A DNA stretch of 64,000 nucleotides from Methylobacterium sp. 77 (GCF_000372825.1 NZ_KB910516.1:1644011-1708010); one strand, 5' to 3'. Positions 34,256 to 43,686 are shown, counted from the first letter of the stretch. Notes: generated by a model from the letters alone, not told the origin. Program-made: numbers and translations.

Positions 34256-35344
34256 ATGCCCCTCAGACGACTGGACACCCGGACGCTCTCGGTCGGTAGG
34301 GGCTCCTGCCCTGCGCTGATGGTCGTACGAAACGAGGCCCTGCGCCTTCCCTTCGTCCTGGACTATCACCGCGACCTCGGAGTCGAGCGTTTCTTCGTCG
34401 TCGACAACGGCTCCACCGATGGAAGCCTCGAATTCCTCCTCTCACAGCCCGATTGCTACGTCTTTCGCACTGAGGAGAGCTTTCGCGATGCGAATTTCGG
34501 CATGGATTGGATCAATGGACTCGCAGAGCGGCTGCCGGCGGGGACCTGGTGCCTGTTCATCGATGCCGATGAGCTGCTGGTCTATCCCCATTCGGAGAGC
34601 CTGAAGCTCCCGCGCTTCTGCGCCTTCCTGAACGAAGCGGGAAGTGAAGGTCTCTCGACGCTGATGCTCGACATGTACAATGCCGGGCCGATCCGGGATG
34701 CCAAATACGAGACTGGCACGTCGTTCCTGACGACCTGCCCCCATTTCGACAGGACATATCGCGAGCGTCCGAGCCTCGTTCCAGGCCACGAGCCCGAGAT
34801 CGTCGGCGGCCCGCGCCAGCGGCTGTTCTATCCCGAACTCGCACGGACCGGGCGCCTCGGAATGGCGATGCGGCGCGCGTTGCGCTCCCTCCGCCTCAAC
34901 CCGATCGGATCGCATCTCGGCCTGGATCGGACGCGTTTGGGAGCGGGGCTTCCGCCCGAACTCCGGAAGGTGCCCCTGCTCAAGGTCCGGCCCGGCCTTC
35001 GCTGGATCGGCAACCACCTGACGACGCCCTTCATTCCCGCTCCCGTGACCGGAATCTTGCTTCACTTCAAGTTCTTCTCCGATTTCCATGCTCGCGCGGT
35101 CCAGGAGGCGGCGCGGGGCCAGCATTGGGACGGGGCCGCTGAATATGCCCGCTATGCCGCGATCATCGCGGCCCGGCCCGAAACCGGCTTCTTCCATGCG
35201 GAGAGCGAGACGTTCACCTCCTCGACGCAACTCGTCGCCCTCGGCCTGATGCGGGATTCCCTCCGTCTCGGCCGCGCGCTCGACGGGATGCATTCTCTTC
35301 GCCAGGTGCTGTTCGCGCAGCCCAGGGGGCGACAGGCCCTATGA
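34256..35344 (+). CDS. Glycosyltransferase family 2 (Glyco_tranf_2_4 type)
   Basis: 362 residues. MVVRNEALRLPFVLDYHRDL, FFVVDNGSTDGS and CLFIDADELLVYP (the DxD metal site) define this GT2 branch, also called GT92-like. It would extend the EPS repeat unit. ATG at 34256 (GAGGA upstream) is preferred over the longer TTG frame at 34214. Overlaps the following flippase gene start by 4 nt, giving tight operon organisation. Donor sugar unknown. Confidence 0.85.
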   Translation: MPLRRLDTRTLSVGRGSCPALMVVRNEALRLPFVLDYHRDLGVERFFVVDNGSTDGSLEFLLSQPDCYVFRTEESFRDANFGMDWINGLAERLPAGTWCLFIDADELLVYPHSESLKLPRFCAFLNEAGSEGLSTLMLDMYNAGPIRDAKYETGTSFLTTCPHFDRTYRERPSLVPGHEPEIVGGPRQRLFYPELARTGRLGMAMRRALRSLRLNPIGSHLGLDRTRLGAGLPPELRKVPLLKVRPGLRWIGNHLTTPFIPAPVTGILLHFKFFSDFHARAVQEAARGQHWDGAAEYARYAAIIAARPETGFFHAESETFTSSTQLVALGLMRDSLRLGRALDGMHSLRQVLFAQPRGRQAL

Positions 35345-36768
35345 GCGCGGAACTCGACATCCTCGACATCCCCCGCTCCGCTGCCCTCAGGGGCATCCGG
35401 CGGCGGATCGGTCTCGATTGGCTCGGGCACCCGTCCGCCTACGCAATCGGCGTATGCCTCGTCAGTCTTCTCAGCATGGGGACGACGCTGATCATCCCGC
35501 GCCTCCTCGATCCCGCGGCCTTCGGTTCTTTCGCGCTCCTCGGCACTCTGTTCCAATATGCCGCCCGGTCGGATCTCGGCCTGTCCCAGCTCGCCGACCG
35601 CGATCTGGCGAGCCGGCCCCACGCCGCGGCAGCGCGCAGCGCGGAGATTCTACAGGCCTCCTGGGCCCTCGGGCTGATCGGTGTCGTGGTGCTCACACCG
35701 GTCGCCGTCGCCGCCGCTCTCGCCAGCGGGCGCTTCGCTCCGCTGGATGCGGCCCTCGCCGTCATCGGCGGCGTGCTGGGAATGGTCGCGCATGCGCCGA
35801 CGATGATCTACCGGGCCGCCTCCCAGCATTGGGACTTCACGCTGCTCGCCCTGGTTCAGCAGGCCGGACTCACCGCACCGCGCCTCGCCGGCCTGGTCCT
35901 CGGTGGCGTGACTGGCTGCTTTGCCGCCCTGGCTCTGTGGTCGGTGCTGCTCTTGGCGCTCTTCGGCCAACCGCAACGCGCCTTCGCCTGGAAGATCGGA
36001 CCTCTCGCCGGCATGGTCCGGCAGGCGTTGCCGCTCTTCGTCTTCAACGGTCTCTGGCTCGCCTACATGACCTCCAACCGCTGGGTCTCGGCGTTCCTGT
36101 CCGCGCCCGAACAACTCGGATTGTTCGCGTTCGGCGCGAACCTGGCGATGGTCGGCCTCGCGATCGTCGGCGCCGTCGCCCAGGTGCGTTACCCCAAGCT
36201 TCTCAGCGGAGTGGCCAGCACGCCGGAGGCGACCTCGGCGATGTTCGAGCATGAGGCACGCCGTGTCGGCCTCGTCCTCGCCGGGATCGCCCTTCTCGCC
36301 ATCTTCCTCACCGGCCCGGTCATCGCGCTCCTGTTTCCGGGCTACGAGGCTGCGACGTCGGCCACGATTGGCCTCGCCCTCTCCTGCGTGCCGCTCGGTG
36401 TCGTCGCATGGACCATTCCCATGGCCATGGTGTTGACGGACAAGCCCCTGGTCGAGGCTCTGCGCCTCTTCGTGCCCGCGCTCGTCGTTCTCGTCGCCCT
36501 CATCGTCGTCGGAGATTCCTACGCAGGGATTGCCGGTCAGGGCTGGGGCTGCGCGCTCGCGGGGCTGCTCACGTTTGTCGGGCTCGTGGCGATGTTGAGA
36601 CGCGCCCGCATCGTCGCCGCTGTCGAGGCCCGTCGCATGGCCGCGACACAGATCGTTCTGGCGAGCGTCATCGCCCTGACGGCCGCCGTGTGGAGGCAGC
36701 AGACTGCCCCCTCCGCTGAGCGCACCCATTCCGCAACGTTCACGGCCCAAACTTCGAGCGATCGATGA
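35341..36768 (+). CDS. Polysaccharide flippase (Wzx/MOP superfamily)
   Basis: 475 residues, about 12 hydrophobic segments spread over the length, no soluble domain. Topology fits the polysaccharide transporter group of MOP exporters that flips undecaprenyl-linked repeat units to the periplasm. The ATG overlaps the stop of the preceding glycosyltransferase (ATGA). Identity rests on topology and position between glycosyltransferase and export genes; the sequence is diverged and I see no family-specific motif. Confidence 0.8.
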   Translation: MSAELDILDIPRSAALRGIRRRIGLDWLGHPSAYAIGVCLVSLLSMGTTLIIPRLLDPAAFGSFALLGTLFQYAARSDLGLSQLADRDLASRPHAAAARSAEILQASWALGLIGVVVLTPVAVAAALASGRFAPLDAALAVIGGVLGMVAHAPTMIYRAASQHWDFTLLALVQQAGLTAPRLAGLVLGGVTGCFAALALWSVLLLALFGQPQRAFAWKIGPLAGMVRQALPLFVFNGLWLAYMTSNRWVSAFLSAPEQLGLFAFGANLAMVGLAIVGAVAQVRYPKLLSGVASTPEATSAMFEHEARRVGLVLAGIALLAIFLTGPVIALLFPGYEAATSATIGLALSCVPLGVVAWTIPMAMVLTDKPLVEALRLFVPALVVLVALIVVGDSYAGIAGQGWGCALAGLLTFVGLVAMLRRARIVAAVEARRMAATQIVLASVIALTAAVWRQQTAPSAERTHSATFTAQTSSDR

Positions 36769-36776
36769 GGCTTCCC

Positions 36777-38009
36777 ATGAGACCGGTCCTTTGTGCCTTC
36801 TCGACCCTGATCTGCTTCACCGCCGCTGTCCCATCGGCCCGAGCGGAGTATCGCCTCGGCACGGGTGACATCGTCGAGGTGGCGATCTTCGGGATGTCGG
36901 ACTACCGGCGCCGCGTCACCGTCAACATCGACGGAACGGTGTCCCTGCCGTTTCTCGGCGAGGCGAAGGCATCCGGACTGACGCTGGCCGAATTGCGCAA
37001 GACCGTCTCGACGGGGCTCGATGCGAGTGGCACCGTGCGTAATCCCGACGTCACGGTGGAGCTGATCGAGCACCGCCCCTTTTACATCAGCGGTGACGTC
37101 GCCCGCCCCGGTTCCCAGGTCTATCGGCCGGGCATGACCGTCCGTCACGCGGTGGCGGTGGCCGGCGGTTACGACGCCCTTCGCTTCCGAGCCGAAAACC
37201 CGCTGCTCGCCGGCCCTGAGATGCAGAGCCAATACGATTCGCACTGGGTGGAATTGGTGCGTCGCAAGGCACGGGTTCTGAGTCTCCAGGCCGAGATCGA
37301 CGGACGGGACAGTATCGATCTCGCGGTGCTGAAGGAGGCGCCGGTCGATCCGCGCGTCGTCGCGCAGATCGGTCAACTCGAATCCCGCGACCTCGCCATC
37401 CGCACCGCCAATTTCCGTAACGAGCGCCAGTCGATCGAGCGGCTGATCCAGCAGACGCAGACGAACATTGCCTCTCTCGAACGCTCGCTGCGTGAAAGCC
37501 AAGCCACCCTTGTACAACAGGGGCAGGCGATCGAACGGACGGCCGGCAACGCCGCAAAGGGTCTGACGCCGACCTATCGCCTCGAGGAGGATCGTCGTTC
37601 AGTCGCCTTCCTGAGGTCCCAGGAGGTCGATGCGACGGCGCGTCTCGCCCAGGCTCGGCGGGACCTGTCCGAACTGGAACGCAGGCTCGAACGGTCCATT
37701 GACGAGCACAGGTCGACAGTGACCCAGACCTTGCAGACCATGGTCGTCGAGCTGGAGCGCGAGCGCGCCCAGGTGCGGTCGGCGGGTGAGCGGCTGCTCT
37801 ATACGGGAGCCCTGAAGGCGCAGCTGCGCGGGACCGGGCGCGCGCCTGACGTGGTGATCTACCGCAAGAATCCGGAGGGGACCGTCCGTGTCCCGGCGGA
37901 GGAAGGCACCGAGATCCTGCCCGACGACGTGATCGAAGTCGTGATCCGCCCCGAGCAGCTCGTCGTCGGCGCCACGGGCAGCACAAAGGTCAGCGAGCTC
38001 GCGCGATGA
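36777..38009 (+). CDS. Polysaccharide export OPX protein (ExoF/Wza-like)
   Basis: 410 residues. Signal peptide MRPVLCAFSTLICFTAAVPS, then Poly_export domain (YRLGTGDIVEVAIFG ... DGTVSLPFLGEAKASG), an SLBB-like segment (YISGDVARPGSQVYRPGMTV) and a long coiled coil at about 150-330. ExoF of succinoglycan clusters has the same order. It should form or line the periplasmic to outer-membrane export path. ATG at 36777 has GAGG 6 nt upstream and gives a clean signal peptide; an in-frame ATG at 36765 overlaps the flippase stop. No lipobox Cys stands out, unlike Wza. Confidence 0.85.
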   Translation: MRPVLCAFSTLICFTAAVPSARAEYRLGTGDIVEVAIFGMSDYRRRVTVNIDGTVSLPFLGEAKASGLTLAELRKTVSTGLDASGTVRNPDVTVELIEHRPFYISGDVARPGSQVYRPGMTVRHAVAVAGGYDALRFRAENPLLAGPEMQSQYDSHWVELVRRKARVLSLQAEIDGRDSIDLAVLKEAPVDPRVVAQIGQLESRDLAIRTANFRNERQSIERLIQQTQTNIASLERSLRESQATLVQQGQAIERTAGNAAKGLTPTYRLEEDRRSVAFLRSQEVDATARLAQARRDLSELERRLERSIDEHRSTVTQTLQTMVVELERERAQVRSAGERLLYTGALKAQLRGTGRAPDVVIYRKNPEGTVRVPAEEGTEILPDDVIEVVIRPEQLVVGATGSTKVSELAR

Positions 38010-39418
38010 CTCCGTCCCGCGCGTCCGGCCTGCTCGGTTCAATCGCGCTGCCGCTCGCCTTTACCGCGGCATGGGCCGCTTACCTCGCCACTGCCGGCAA
38101 TCACGGCACGATCGCCTATCTCGCGCCGCTTCTCGTCGCAGGGGGATTCGCGGTCGCACTGATTCTCTGGGGCCTGATGGCGGCGCGGCCGATGGCCCTC
38201 CTGATCATGTTGGCCATCGTCGTGCTCGGGCTCAACATCGCATTTGCCCCTCGGGCGGAGGGAGAGGTCGGACTGACTCCACAGAACGGGGTGAAGCTCG
38301 TGGTCTGGCTGGTCCTCGCCGTCGTCGCGATCCTGCACGGGCGCAGGATCGCGGAGATGTTCCGCGACCCCGTCCTCGCCTTCGCCGGCGCCCATGTGGC
38401 GGTGGCGCTGCTCTCGACGCTCTGGTCCCTGACGCCGGTCTACACGATGGTGAACGGGCTCGGACTGCTTGGCTATCTCGGCTTTGCCTGCCTCCTGGCC
38501 GCGACCGTGCCGGACCGGACGGCGATCCGCGTGATGACGGGAAGCCTGTTCGGTTTGATGGTTGGCGGGTTCGTCATCGGAACGCTGTTTCCGGAGATCG
38601 GGTGGCTTCCTCCTTCGAACGAAGAGCCGCAATGGCGTTTCCAGGGCATCTCCGGGCATCCCAACGTCTGCGCGCAACAAGCCGGATACTTTCTGACGCT
38701 CGCCGTCTGTGCACGTCGCCGCTCACAGATCGGCAGGGGCATGGCCCTCGTCTGTATCGTCACCGCGTGCTCCGCTATCTGGATGACCAATAGCCGGACG
38801 ACCCTGTTGGCCTGCCTGCTCGCCTGGGGCGTGATCGGCCTGCGCGGGCGCGGTCTTCTTATGCTCGCCGCGATCCCCGTGTGTCTCGCGGGATCCTTCG
38901 CCGCGCTCTTCCTCGCGGTTGCCGACCTGTCGCACTTCGATGCGCTGCTCGGTGGCGTGACCCGGAGCGGCTCGATCAGCGAATTGACGACGCTGACGGG
39001 GCGCACGGAAATCTGGTCCGTCGCTGCGGACCTCATTGCCCAGCGCCCCCTGTTCGGATGGGGCTACAACGGAACCGAGCAGCTGATCTCCGACAGCGTG
39101 CCGACGACCTTCTACGGAAGCCATCTCAACGCGCACAACATGAGTGTGCAACTCGTCCTTACCCTCGGGTTCATCGGGGCAATTCCCGGCTTCTGCTTCG
39201 TGGCCGGCCTGCTCCTGCGGATGATCACCACACCCGACCCGACCCGCGACCAGGTGACGATCTTCATGGTGGTCTCCGGCCTGAGCGAGGCGCCGATCTT
39301 CATCCTGCCGGCACTGCAGAACCTCATCGTCTTCTATGTCATCGCGCGGGATGCCCAGTGGCTGCTGCCGCGCATCGGCAAATCACCTCCCCCAGCCGAG
39401 CCGTCCTCCGCGGAGTAG
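38006..39418 (+). CDS. O-antigen ligase/polymerase family protein (Wzy/ExoQ-like)
   Basis: 470 residues with about 10-12 membrane segments and a periplasmic loop in the second half bearing TGRTEIWSVAADLIAQRPLF and HNMSVQLVLTLG, the Wzy_C/RfaL-like region. In ExoQ-type proteins this loop joins repeat units into polymer. Start ATG overlaps the preceding stop by 4 nt. Being next to OPX, PCP and flippase genes makes polymerase more likely than ligase. Confidence 0.85.
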   Translation: MTPSRASGLLGSIALPLAFTAAWAAYLATAGNHGTIAYLAPLLVAGGFAVALILWGLMAARPMALLIMLAIVVLGLNIAFAPRAEGEVGLTPQNGVKLVVWLVLAVVAILHGRRIAEMFRDPVLAFAGAHVAVALLSTLWSLTPVYTMVNGLGLLGYLGFACLLAATVPDRTAIRVMTGSLFGLMVGGFVIGTLFPEIGWLPPSNEEPQWRFQGISGHPNVCAQQAGYFLTLAVCARRRSQIGRGMALVCIVTACSAIWMTNSRTTLLACLLAWGVIGLRGRGLLMLAAIPVCLAGSFAALFLAVADLSHFDALLGGVTRSGSISELTTLTGRTEIWSVAADLIAQRPLFGWGYNGTEQLISDSVPTTFYGSHLNAHNMSVQLVLTLGFIGAIPGFCFVAGLLLRMITTPDPTRDQVTIFMVVSGLSEAPIFILPALQNLIVFYVIARDAQWLLPRIGKSPPPAEPSSAE

Positions 39419-39424
39419 ACCGCC

Positions 39425-40351
39425 ATGATCACTGATCTCATCCGTCCGAGGGCGTCAGGGGCTTCGACGCGCGCAGGCTGGGTCATTCTCGGCCTCGTCG
39501 CCATCACGGCGCTCGGCGCATGGACGATCCCGAGCGGCCCGTGGGCAGCCGAATCGGCCGCTCCCCTCCCCCCCTCCGGCTGGCGGCTCGCGTTCGACGA
39601 GACCTTTGACAAGCTCGATACGGCCCAAGCCGATCAGGGGCGATGGGACTACGCCTATCCGGACGGGTCGCGGACCAACCGGGGCAATCAGGAAATGGAG
39701 TATTACGTCGATCCGCGGCCCGGACGCGAGGCGCCGGGGCTTGCCGCCCTGAGCCCGTTCTCGGTGAGCGACGGCATCCTCACGATCCGCGCACGGCCGG
39801 TGCCTCGGGCGGATCGGCATGCCAGCTCCGGTCTCGCCTACGCCTCGGGCATGCTCACGACATACCGCAGCTTCAGCTTCCTCTACGGTTACGTCGAGAT
39901 GCGGGCGCGCGTGCCGAAGGGGCGCGGTCTCTGGCCGGCGCTCTGGCTGCTGCCCCGTGCCGGCGGCTGGCCGCCCGAGATCGATGTGATGGAAGTCTAC
40001 GGCGACCGCACCTCCACTCTCGATGTTACCCTGCATACCGGCGACATCGGCCGTCACCGTCAATCGCAGCGCAAGATCGACGTCTCGGACCTGTCGGCGG
40101 GGTTCCACGTCTATGCGGTCAAATGGACGATGGAGGAGATCACTTGGTACTTCGACGGCGCGCCCGTCTTCACCGAGAAAACGCCGTCGGATTTGCACCA
40201 GCCGATGTTCCTGCTCGTCAACCTCGCCGTCGGCGGCACATGGACGGGGACACCAGACGCCGCGACCCGCTTCCCGGCCGATTTCGAGATCGATCGGATA
40301 CAGGTCTTCCTCCCGGACGCCGCCTCGCAGAAACGGGCGCTGCGCGACTGA
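39425..40351 (+). CDS. GH16 glycanase with N-terminal membrane anchor (ExoK-like)
   Basis: 308 residues. An N-terminal hydrophobic segment (GWVILGLVAITALGAWTI) may be a signal or an anchor; the GH16 domain follows with catalytic EIDVME (E185, E190), preceded by ALWLLPRAGGWPP. Unlike the RTX-tagged GH16 upstream it would cross by Sec. ExoK in Sinorhizobium trims nascent succinoglycan, and this enzyme likely cleaves the EPS of this cluster. Six nucleotides after the polymerase, end of the operon. Glycosidic bond specificity not predictable here. Confidence 0.9.
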   Translation: MITDLIRPRASGASTRAGWVILGLVAITALGAWTIPSGPWAAESAAPLPPSGWRLAFDETFDKLDTAQADQGRWDYAYPDGSRTNRGNQEMEYYVDPRPGREAPGLAALSPFSVSDGILTIRARPVPRADRHASSGLAYASGMLTTYRSFSFLYGYVEMRARVPKGRGLWPALWLLPRAGGWPPEIDVMEVYGDRTSTLDVTLHTGDIGRHRQSQRKIDVSDLSAGFHVYAVKWTMEEITWYFDGAPVFTEKTPSDLHQPMFLLVNLAVGGTWTGTPDAATRFPADFEIDRIQVFLPDAASQKRALRD

Positions 40352-40525
40352 GCAGGCGCAATTTTTCGCTGATGGAAGTCGATCACGGCACCGCCTCGGA
40401 AATTCTATCCGGGCCGATGACCGAGATGCTTGGTTGTGATCAGTTTCGCCGTCTGGCGCTGGCGTCGCGTCGCAATTGCCGACAGCGGAGCCGATGAGTT
40501 CGGACTCATCGGCTCCGGAATCGGA

Positions 40526-41377
40526 TCACTGAATCTTGGCGACTCCGTTCATCACTTGGATGTCGCTGTCGAGCGCTGCCGTCAGAGGCAGGGGGAGATG
40601 GTGCATCGGCTGATCGGGCTCGGCTCGCATCAGTGCCCAGATGGCTGCCTGGGTGCGATTGGCGGCGCCGATCTTGCGAAATACGCCCTTGACGTGAATC
40701 TTGACCGTTGATTCCGCGATATTGAGCTTGCGCGCGATTTCCTTGTTGGATGCGCCGTTGGTGAGAAGGAAGAGAATTTCCCGCTCGCGGTTCGAGAGCG
40801 TCCTCATCTCGTTCAGGAGGACGACCTCGTCCGGCCGGGGCGCTTGAACGCACTCGATCTGCATCGGTTCCGGCTTCTGCAGCACCCTCATGGTCTGCAT
40901 CAATCCCATCGACGTGACCGCGAAATCATCCCAGACCAGATACAGCAGGCTCACGAGTGCCGAAGAGCTGATGCTGCGCGGCACGAAGGCGTTGATGATG
41001 CCGAGATTGGCCAGATGCCAGAGGCCGGTCGCTTCCGGGGCTGCCAGCACGACGATCCTGATCGACGACGTACAGCTCTGAATCTGTGTTGCGAGATCGG
41101 ATATCAGCGCCACCTCGGCCTCGGTCGCACAATCGATCAGCACGATCGCTTCCTCGCGAAGCGAATCCTTCGATGCCTGTAGCTCCATCACGCTATCGAA
41201 ACACATGCTGACCTTGATCCGGCACCCCGCAATGACGCTTCTCAGTCCTTCGCGGAAGACTTCGTTCGGAACAACCAGGACAACTTCCTCGGTTCCGCGG
41301 GGCCGAGACTTCTTGAGGCCTACGCGAAGACTGATGTTGCCAATGCCGCCAATCGGTCGGTGCGGACGCTTCGTCAT
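40526..41377 (-). CDS. LuxR-type regulator with degenerate receiver domain
   Basis: 283 residues. N-terminal receiver-like domain: VVLVVPNEVFREGL, in which the acidic pair of ordinary receivers is missing, and IVLIDCATEA, which keeps an Asp at the phosphoacceptor strand. The C-terminal LuxR HTH is intact: LSNREREILFLLTNGASNKEIARKLNIAESTVKIHVKGVFRKIG. ATG at 41377 has GAGGTGG upstream; longer frames are not supported. It lies tail-to-tail with the EPS operon and upstream of it is a 12-bp palindrome (41504-41515). Likely an EPS regulator by position, possibly phosphorylation-independent. Confidence 0.85.
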   Translation of the reverse strand: MTKRPHRPIGGIGNISLRVGLKKSRPRGTEEVVLVVPNEVFREGLRSVIAGCRIKVSMCFDSVMELQASKDSLREEAIVLIDCATEAEVALISDLATQIQSCTSSIRIVVLAAPEATGLWHLANLGIINAFVPRSISSSALVSLLYLVWDDFAVTSMGLMQTMRVLQKPEPMQIECVQAPRPDEVVLLNEMRTLSNREREILFLLTNGASNKEIARKLNIAESTVKIHVKGVFRKIGAANRTQAAIWALMRAEPDQPMHHLPLPLTAALDSDIQVMNGVAKIQ

Positions 41378-42025
41378 TTTGTCCACCTCGCTATGACCTG
41401 ATGCAGACGCTGCCTGCAGAGGATGAGAGAACATAGGAATATAGGTTCTAAATCTTACCCTTCGACGAGACCTGCGATGCCGGTAAATTGCCTGATAAGT
41501 ATCCACCATATGGTGACATAAAGATATTGGCTTCCCATCCGATAGTTCTGCAAAATCCATCGATCAATGCAGAGTGTCAGCTTTCACGAACAGTGTTTTG
41601 TGTCTATGAAAACCGTATCCGCCTGCGATTTTCTTGTCCGGTATCCCATCCGTAATGAGGAAATCCTGGCATGAATCCTTCAGTTTCTGTGGACGGATTA
41701 TACAGTTATGATCGGATGCAGACTGCGTAGACGAACTCGAACGAGGCTATCGAAGTTTCAGTACTGTTATAGAAAAATAAACAAAAGTTAATTTAAGCTT
41801 CGGTCTTGCCGTGAAATCTCGATTTTTCATTCGAGAGATAAATCAGCGCAAGTGAGCATTATATGTCTGTTCCAAAAAGAACATTGAATGCAAAAAATTA
41901 TTGTTTATCCTCAAGGCATTGGATCAAGCGAGGATACCAAACCTGCGCATCGGTCCAACCTGCGGCGAGATTAGGTTCGGGTTACTATCATCACAGATAG
42001 GGCATTAATCGAGTCGTCGCCGGAC
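41378..42025. other. AT-rich divergent regulatory region between LuxR- and Crp-type genes
   Basis: 648 nt without a credible coding frame. It holds the CACCATATGGTG palindrome (listed separately) and TCTCGA/TCGAGA at 41817-41836. A long AT-rich stretch at about 41770-41920 suggests promoters for either gene. No RNA gene identified. Confidence 0.45.
41504..41515. promoter_or_regulatory. 12-bp palindrome, candidate operator
   Basis: CACCATATGGTG is perfectly symmetric and lies 127 nt upstream of the LuxR-type regulator. It could be an autoregulatory or Crp-family site. Only one copy seen. Confidence 0.25.
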
Positions 42026-42703
42026 ATGGAGCGTAGGGCAAGCACGATGCCTCGTAAGCAATTGAAAATATTGGGTTTCAAGGAATTTCTGCTCAGTCTA
42101 GGTTCCGGTGTGTCGGAATATTTTCTTGAAGAACGGCATGTCATCTACAACCAGGGGGATCTCGCGGATTCTGTATTCTACGTATCGGGAGGTCAGATTA
42201 AACTCGTCGCCTTCTCGATAAGCGGCAAGGAAGCCATCATTGGTATTTCTAACGCCGGCCAGTTCTTCGGCGAAGGCTGCCTCATCGCAGGACATTCCAG
42301 GCGTGCGAGCGACGCGGTTGCGATCGGGCCTGCGACGATTCTCAGAATCGAGAAGGCGCTCGTCATCCGCCTGCTGCGAGAGGATGACATTTTCTCGGGC
42401 AGTTTCCTGGCTCATCTGCTCGCCAGATCGAAGCGCATCGAAGAGGATTTGATCGACCAGTTGTTTAATTCCAGCGAGAAACGCTTGGCCCGTACGCTGC
42501 TTTTGTTGGCGAATTTCGATACCGACGATGATCTGACCGCCGTGATCCCGAGGCTGAGCCAGGCAAGTCTCGCACAGATGGTCGGTGCGAGCCGTCCGAG
42601 AGTTAGCCAGTTCCTCAACAAGTTCCGGGATCTGGGATTCATCGAATACGATGGCGAAATTCGCGTCCACAGATCGCTGGGCAAGATACTCCAGAAGGAT
42701 TGA
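42026..42703 (+). CDS. Crp/Fnr family transcriptional regulator
   Basis: 225 residues. A cyclic-nucleotide-type beta-barrel (VIYNQGDLADSVFYVSGGQI ... GQFFGEGCLIAG) is followed by a winged HTH (SLAQMVGASRPRVSQFLNKFRDLGF). Only one cysteine is in the sensory half, so an oxygen-sensing FNR Fe-S cluster is unlikely. A shorter start ATG at 42047 with GTAGGG upstream is equally possible. Divergent from the LuxR-type EPS-linked regulator. Ligand unknown. Confidence 0.9.
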   Translation: MERRASTMPRKQLKILGFKEFLLSLGSGVSEYFLEERHVIYNQGDLADSVFYVSGGQIKLVAFSISGKEAIIGISNAGQFFGEGCLIAGHSRRASDAVAIGPATILRIEKALVIRLLREDDIFSGSFLAHLLARSKRIEEDLIDQLFNSSEKRLARTLLLLANFDTDDDLTAVIPRLSQASLAQMVGASRPRVSQFLNKFRDLGFIEYDGEIRVHRSLGKILQKD

Positions 42704-42951
42704 ATCCGAGCTTCCGGTTTAGTCCGGTGAGCGAGGCGGGCTGGGAGATAGGGGCCGCTTCGTCGAAATGGTCCTGTCCAGCCACTTCATGAGGCGGCGA
42801 CGCGGGGAGTCGGTGCCTTCACGACGATCCGCGTGGCGGCGTCGCGATCCTCTGGGTGTACCGGTGGTGCCACTCGATCGTTCGAGCCGACCGGCACATC
42901 GCCAAGCCATCGGGAGCTCAACTGCGAGCCGCGAACGGCTTCGACAACGCC

Positions 42952-42981
42952 AAAAGCGACAGTCGTTCAACTGTCGCTTTT
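42952..42981 (-). terminator. Intrinsic terminator of tRNA-Gly
   Basis: AAAAGCGACAGT (42952-42963) is a perfect 12-bp complement of ACTGTCGCTTTT (42970-42981), loop of 6. It lies 22 nt past the tRNA on the minus strand and ends in TTTT there, a standard Rho-independent terminator. Confidence 0.85.
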
Positions 42982-43003
42982 ATCTGCATCGGGAATGAAA
43001 AAT

Positions 43004-43078
43004 TGGAGCGGGCGAAGGGATTCGAACCCTCGACCCCAACCTTGGCAAGGTTGTGCTCTACCCCTGAGCTACACCCGC
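43004..43078 (-). tRNA. tRNA-Gly (anticodon GCC)
   Basis: 75 nt on the minus strand including an encoded CCA. The acceptor stem GCGGGTG pairs with CGCCCGC (one G-T pair), D-arm GCTCAGGGGTAGAGC, anticodon loop TTGCCAA with GCC, and T-arm GGGTTCGAATCCC are all recognisable. Discriminator base is T. Followed by an intrinsic terminator. Confidence 0.97.
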
Positions 43079-43206
43079 TCACAATGCCGTGCCGCTGGTG
43101 GTGAAGACCGCCGGCGGCCCCGGACGGCGTCTCTAAACAACATTCTGGCGGGCGTGGCAAGGGCTGTTTCCCGCTTCTTTTGCCGACGCCCATCTTTCTT
43201 CCGCGC

Positions 43207-43686
43207 TCACCATGTGGCGGCCGGGGACGCTCCCTCGGCGATCTCGCGCAGGCGCTCGCGCGTGGCCCGCGTCGTCTCCTCAGGCAGGGCGTCGAGGGCA
43301 AAGAAGCCGCTTTCCGCGATTTCGCGGTCGGGATCCTTCGGTCCGAGGAGCCTGAAGGTAGGGGCGACATAGACCGCGATATGGTCGCGTCCCGCTGCCG
43401 CCGTGCTGCGGAAGAAGCCGTGCAGCCGCAACGGCACGCGTTCATTGACCGCGACCTCCGCTTCCTCCCGAAACTCCCGGATCATGGCATCGACGGCGGA
43501 CTCTCCGACCTCGACCCCGCCACCGGGCAGGTGCCATCCGGCCACGTAGGTATGGCGCACGAGGCAGACGCGACCTCGCTCGTCGAAGGCCGCTCCCCGT
43601 ACGCCGAGGGTCATTCCGCGGGTGGCGAGGGCGCCGAGCTGAAACAGCCGTTGGAGCAGCGGCCTGTCGAAGAGCGTGCCGATCAT
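43207..43686 (-). CDS. Nudix hydrolase
   Basis: 159 residues with a full Nudix box, GGVEVGESAVDAMIREFREE(A) around residues 56-78, which binds metal and hydrolyses a nucleoside diphosphate-linked substrate. N-terminus TLGVRGAAFDERGRVCLVRH and WHLPGG are normal for the fold. Its ATG overlaps by 4 nt the stop of the FAH-family gene upstream, forming a two-gene operon. Substrate cannot be assigned from the box. Confidence 0.9.
   Translation of the reverse strand: MIGTLFDRPLLQRLFQLGALATRGMTLGVRGAAFDERGRVCLVRHTYVAGWHLPGGGVEVGESAVDAMIREFREEAEVAVNERVPLRLHGFFRSTAAAGRDHIAVYVAPTFRLLGPKDPDREIAESGFFALDALPEETTRATRERLREIAEGASPAATW

Noticed and set aside
42026..42703. Oxygen-sensing FNR
   Set aside because: Only one cysteine in the sensory half, so the four-Cys Fe-S cluster is absent.
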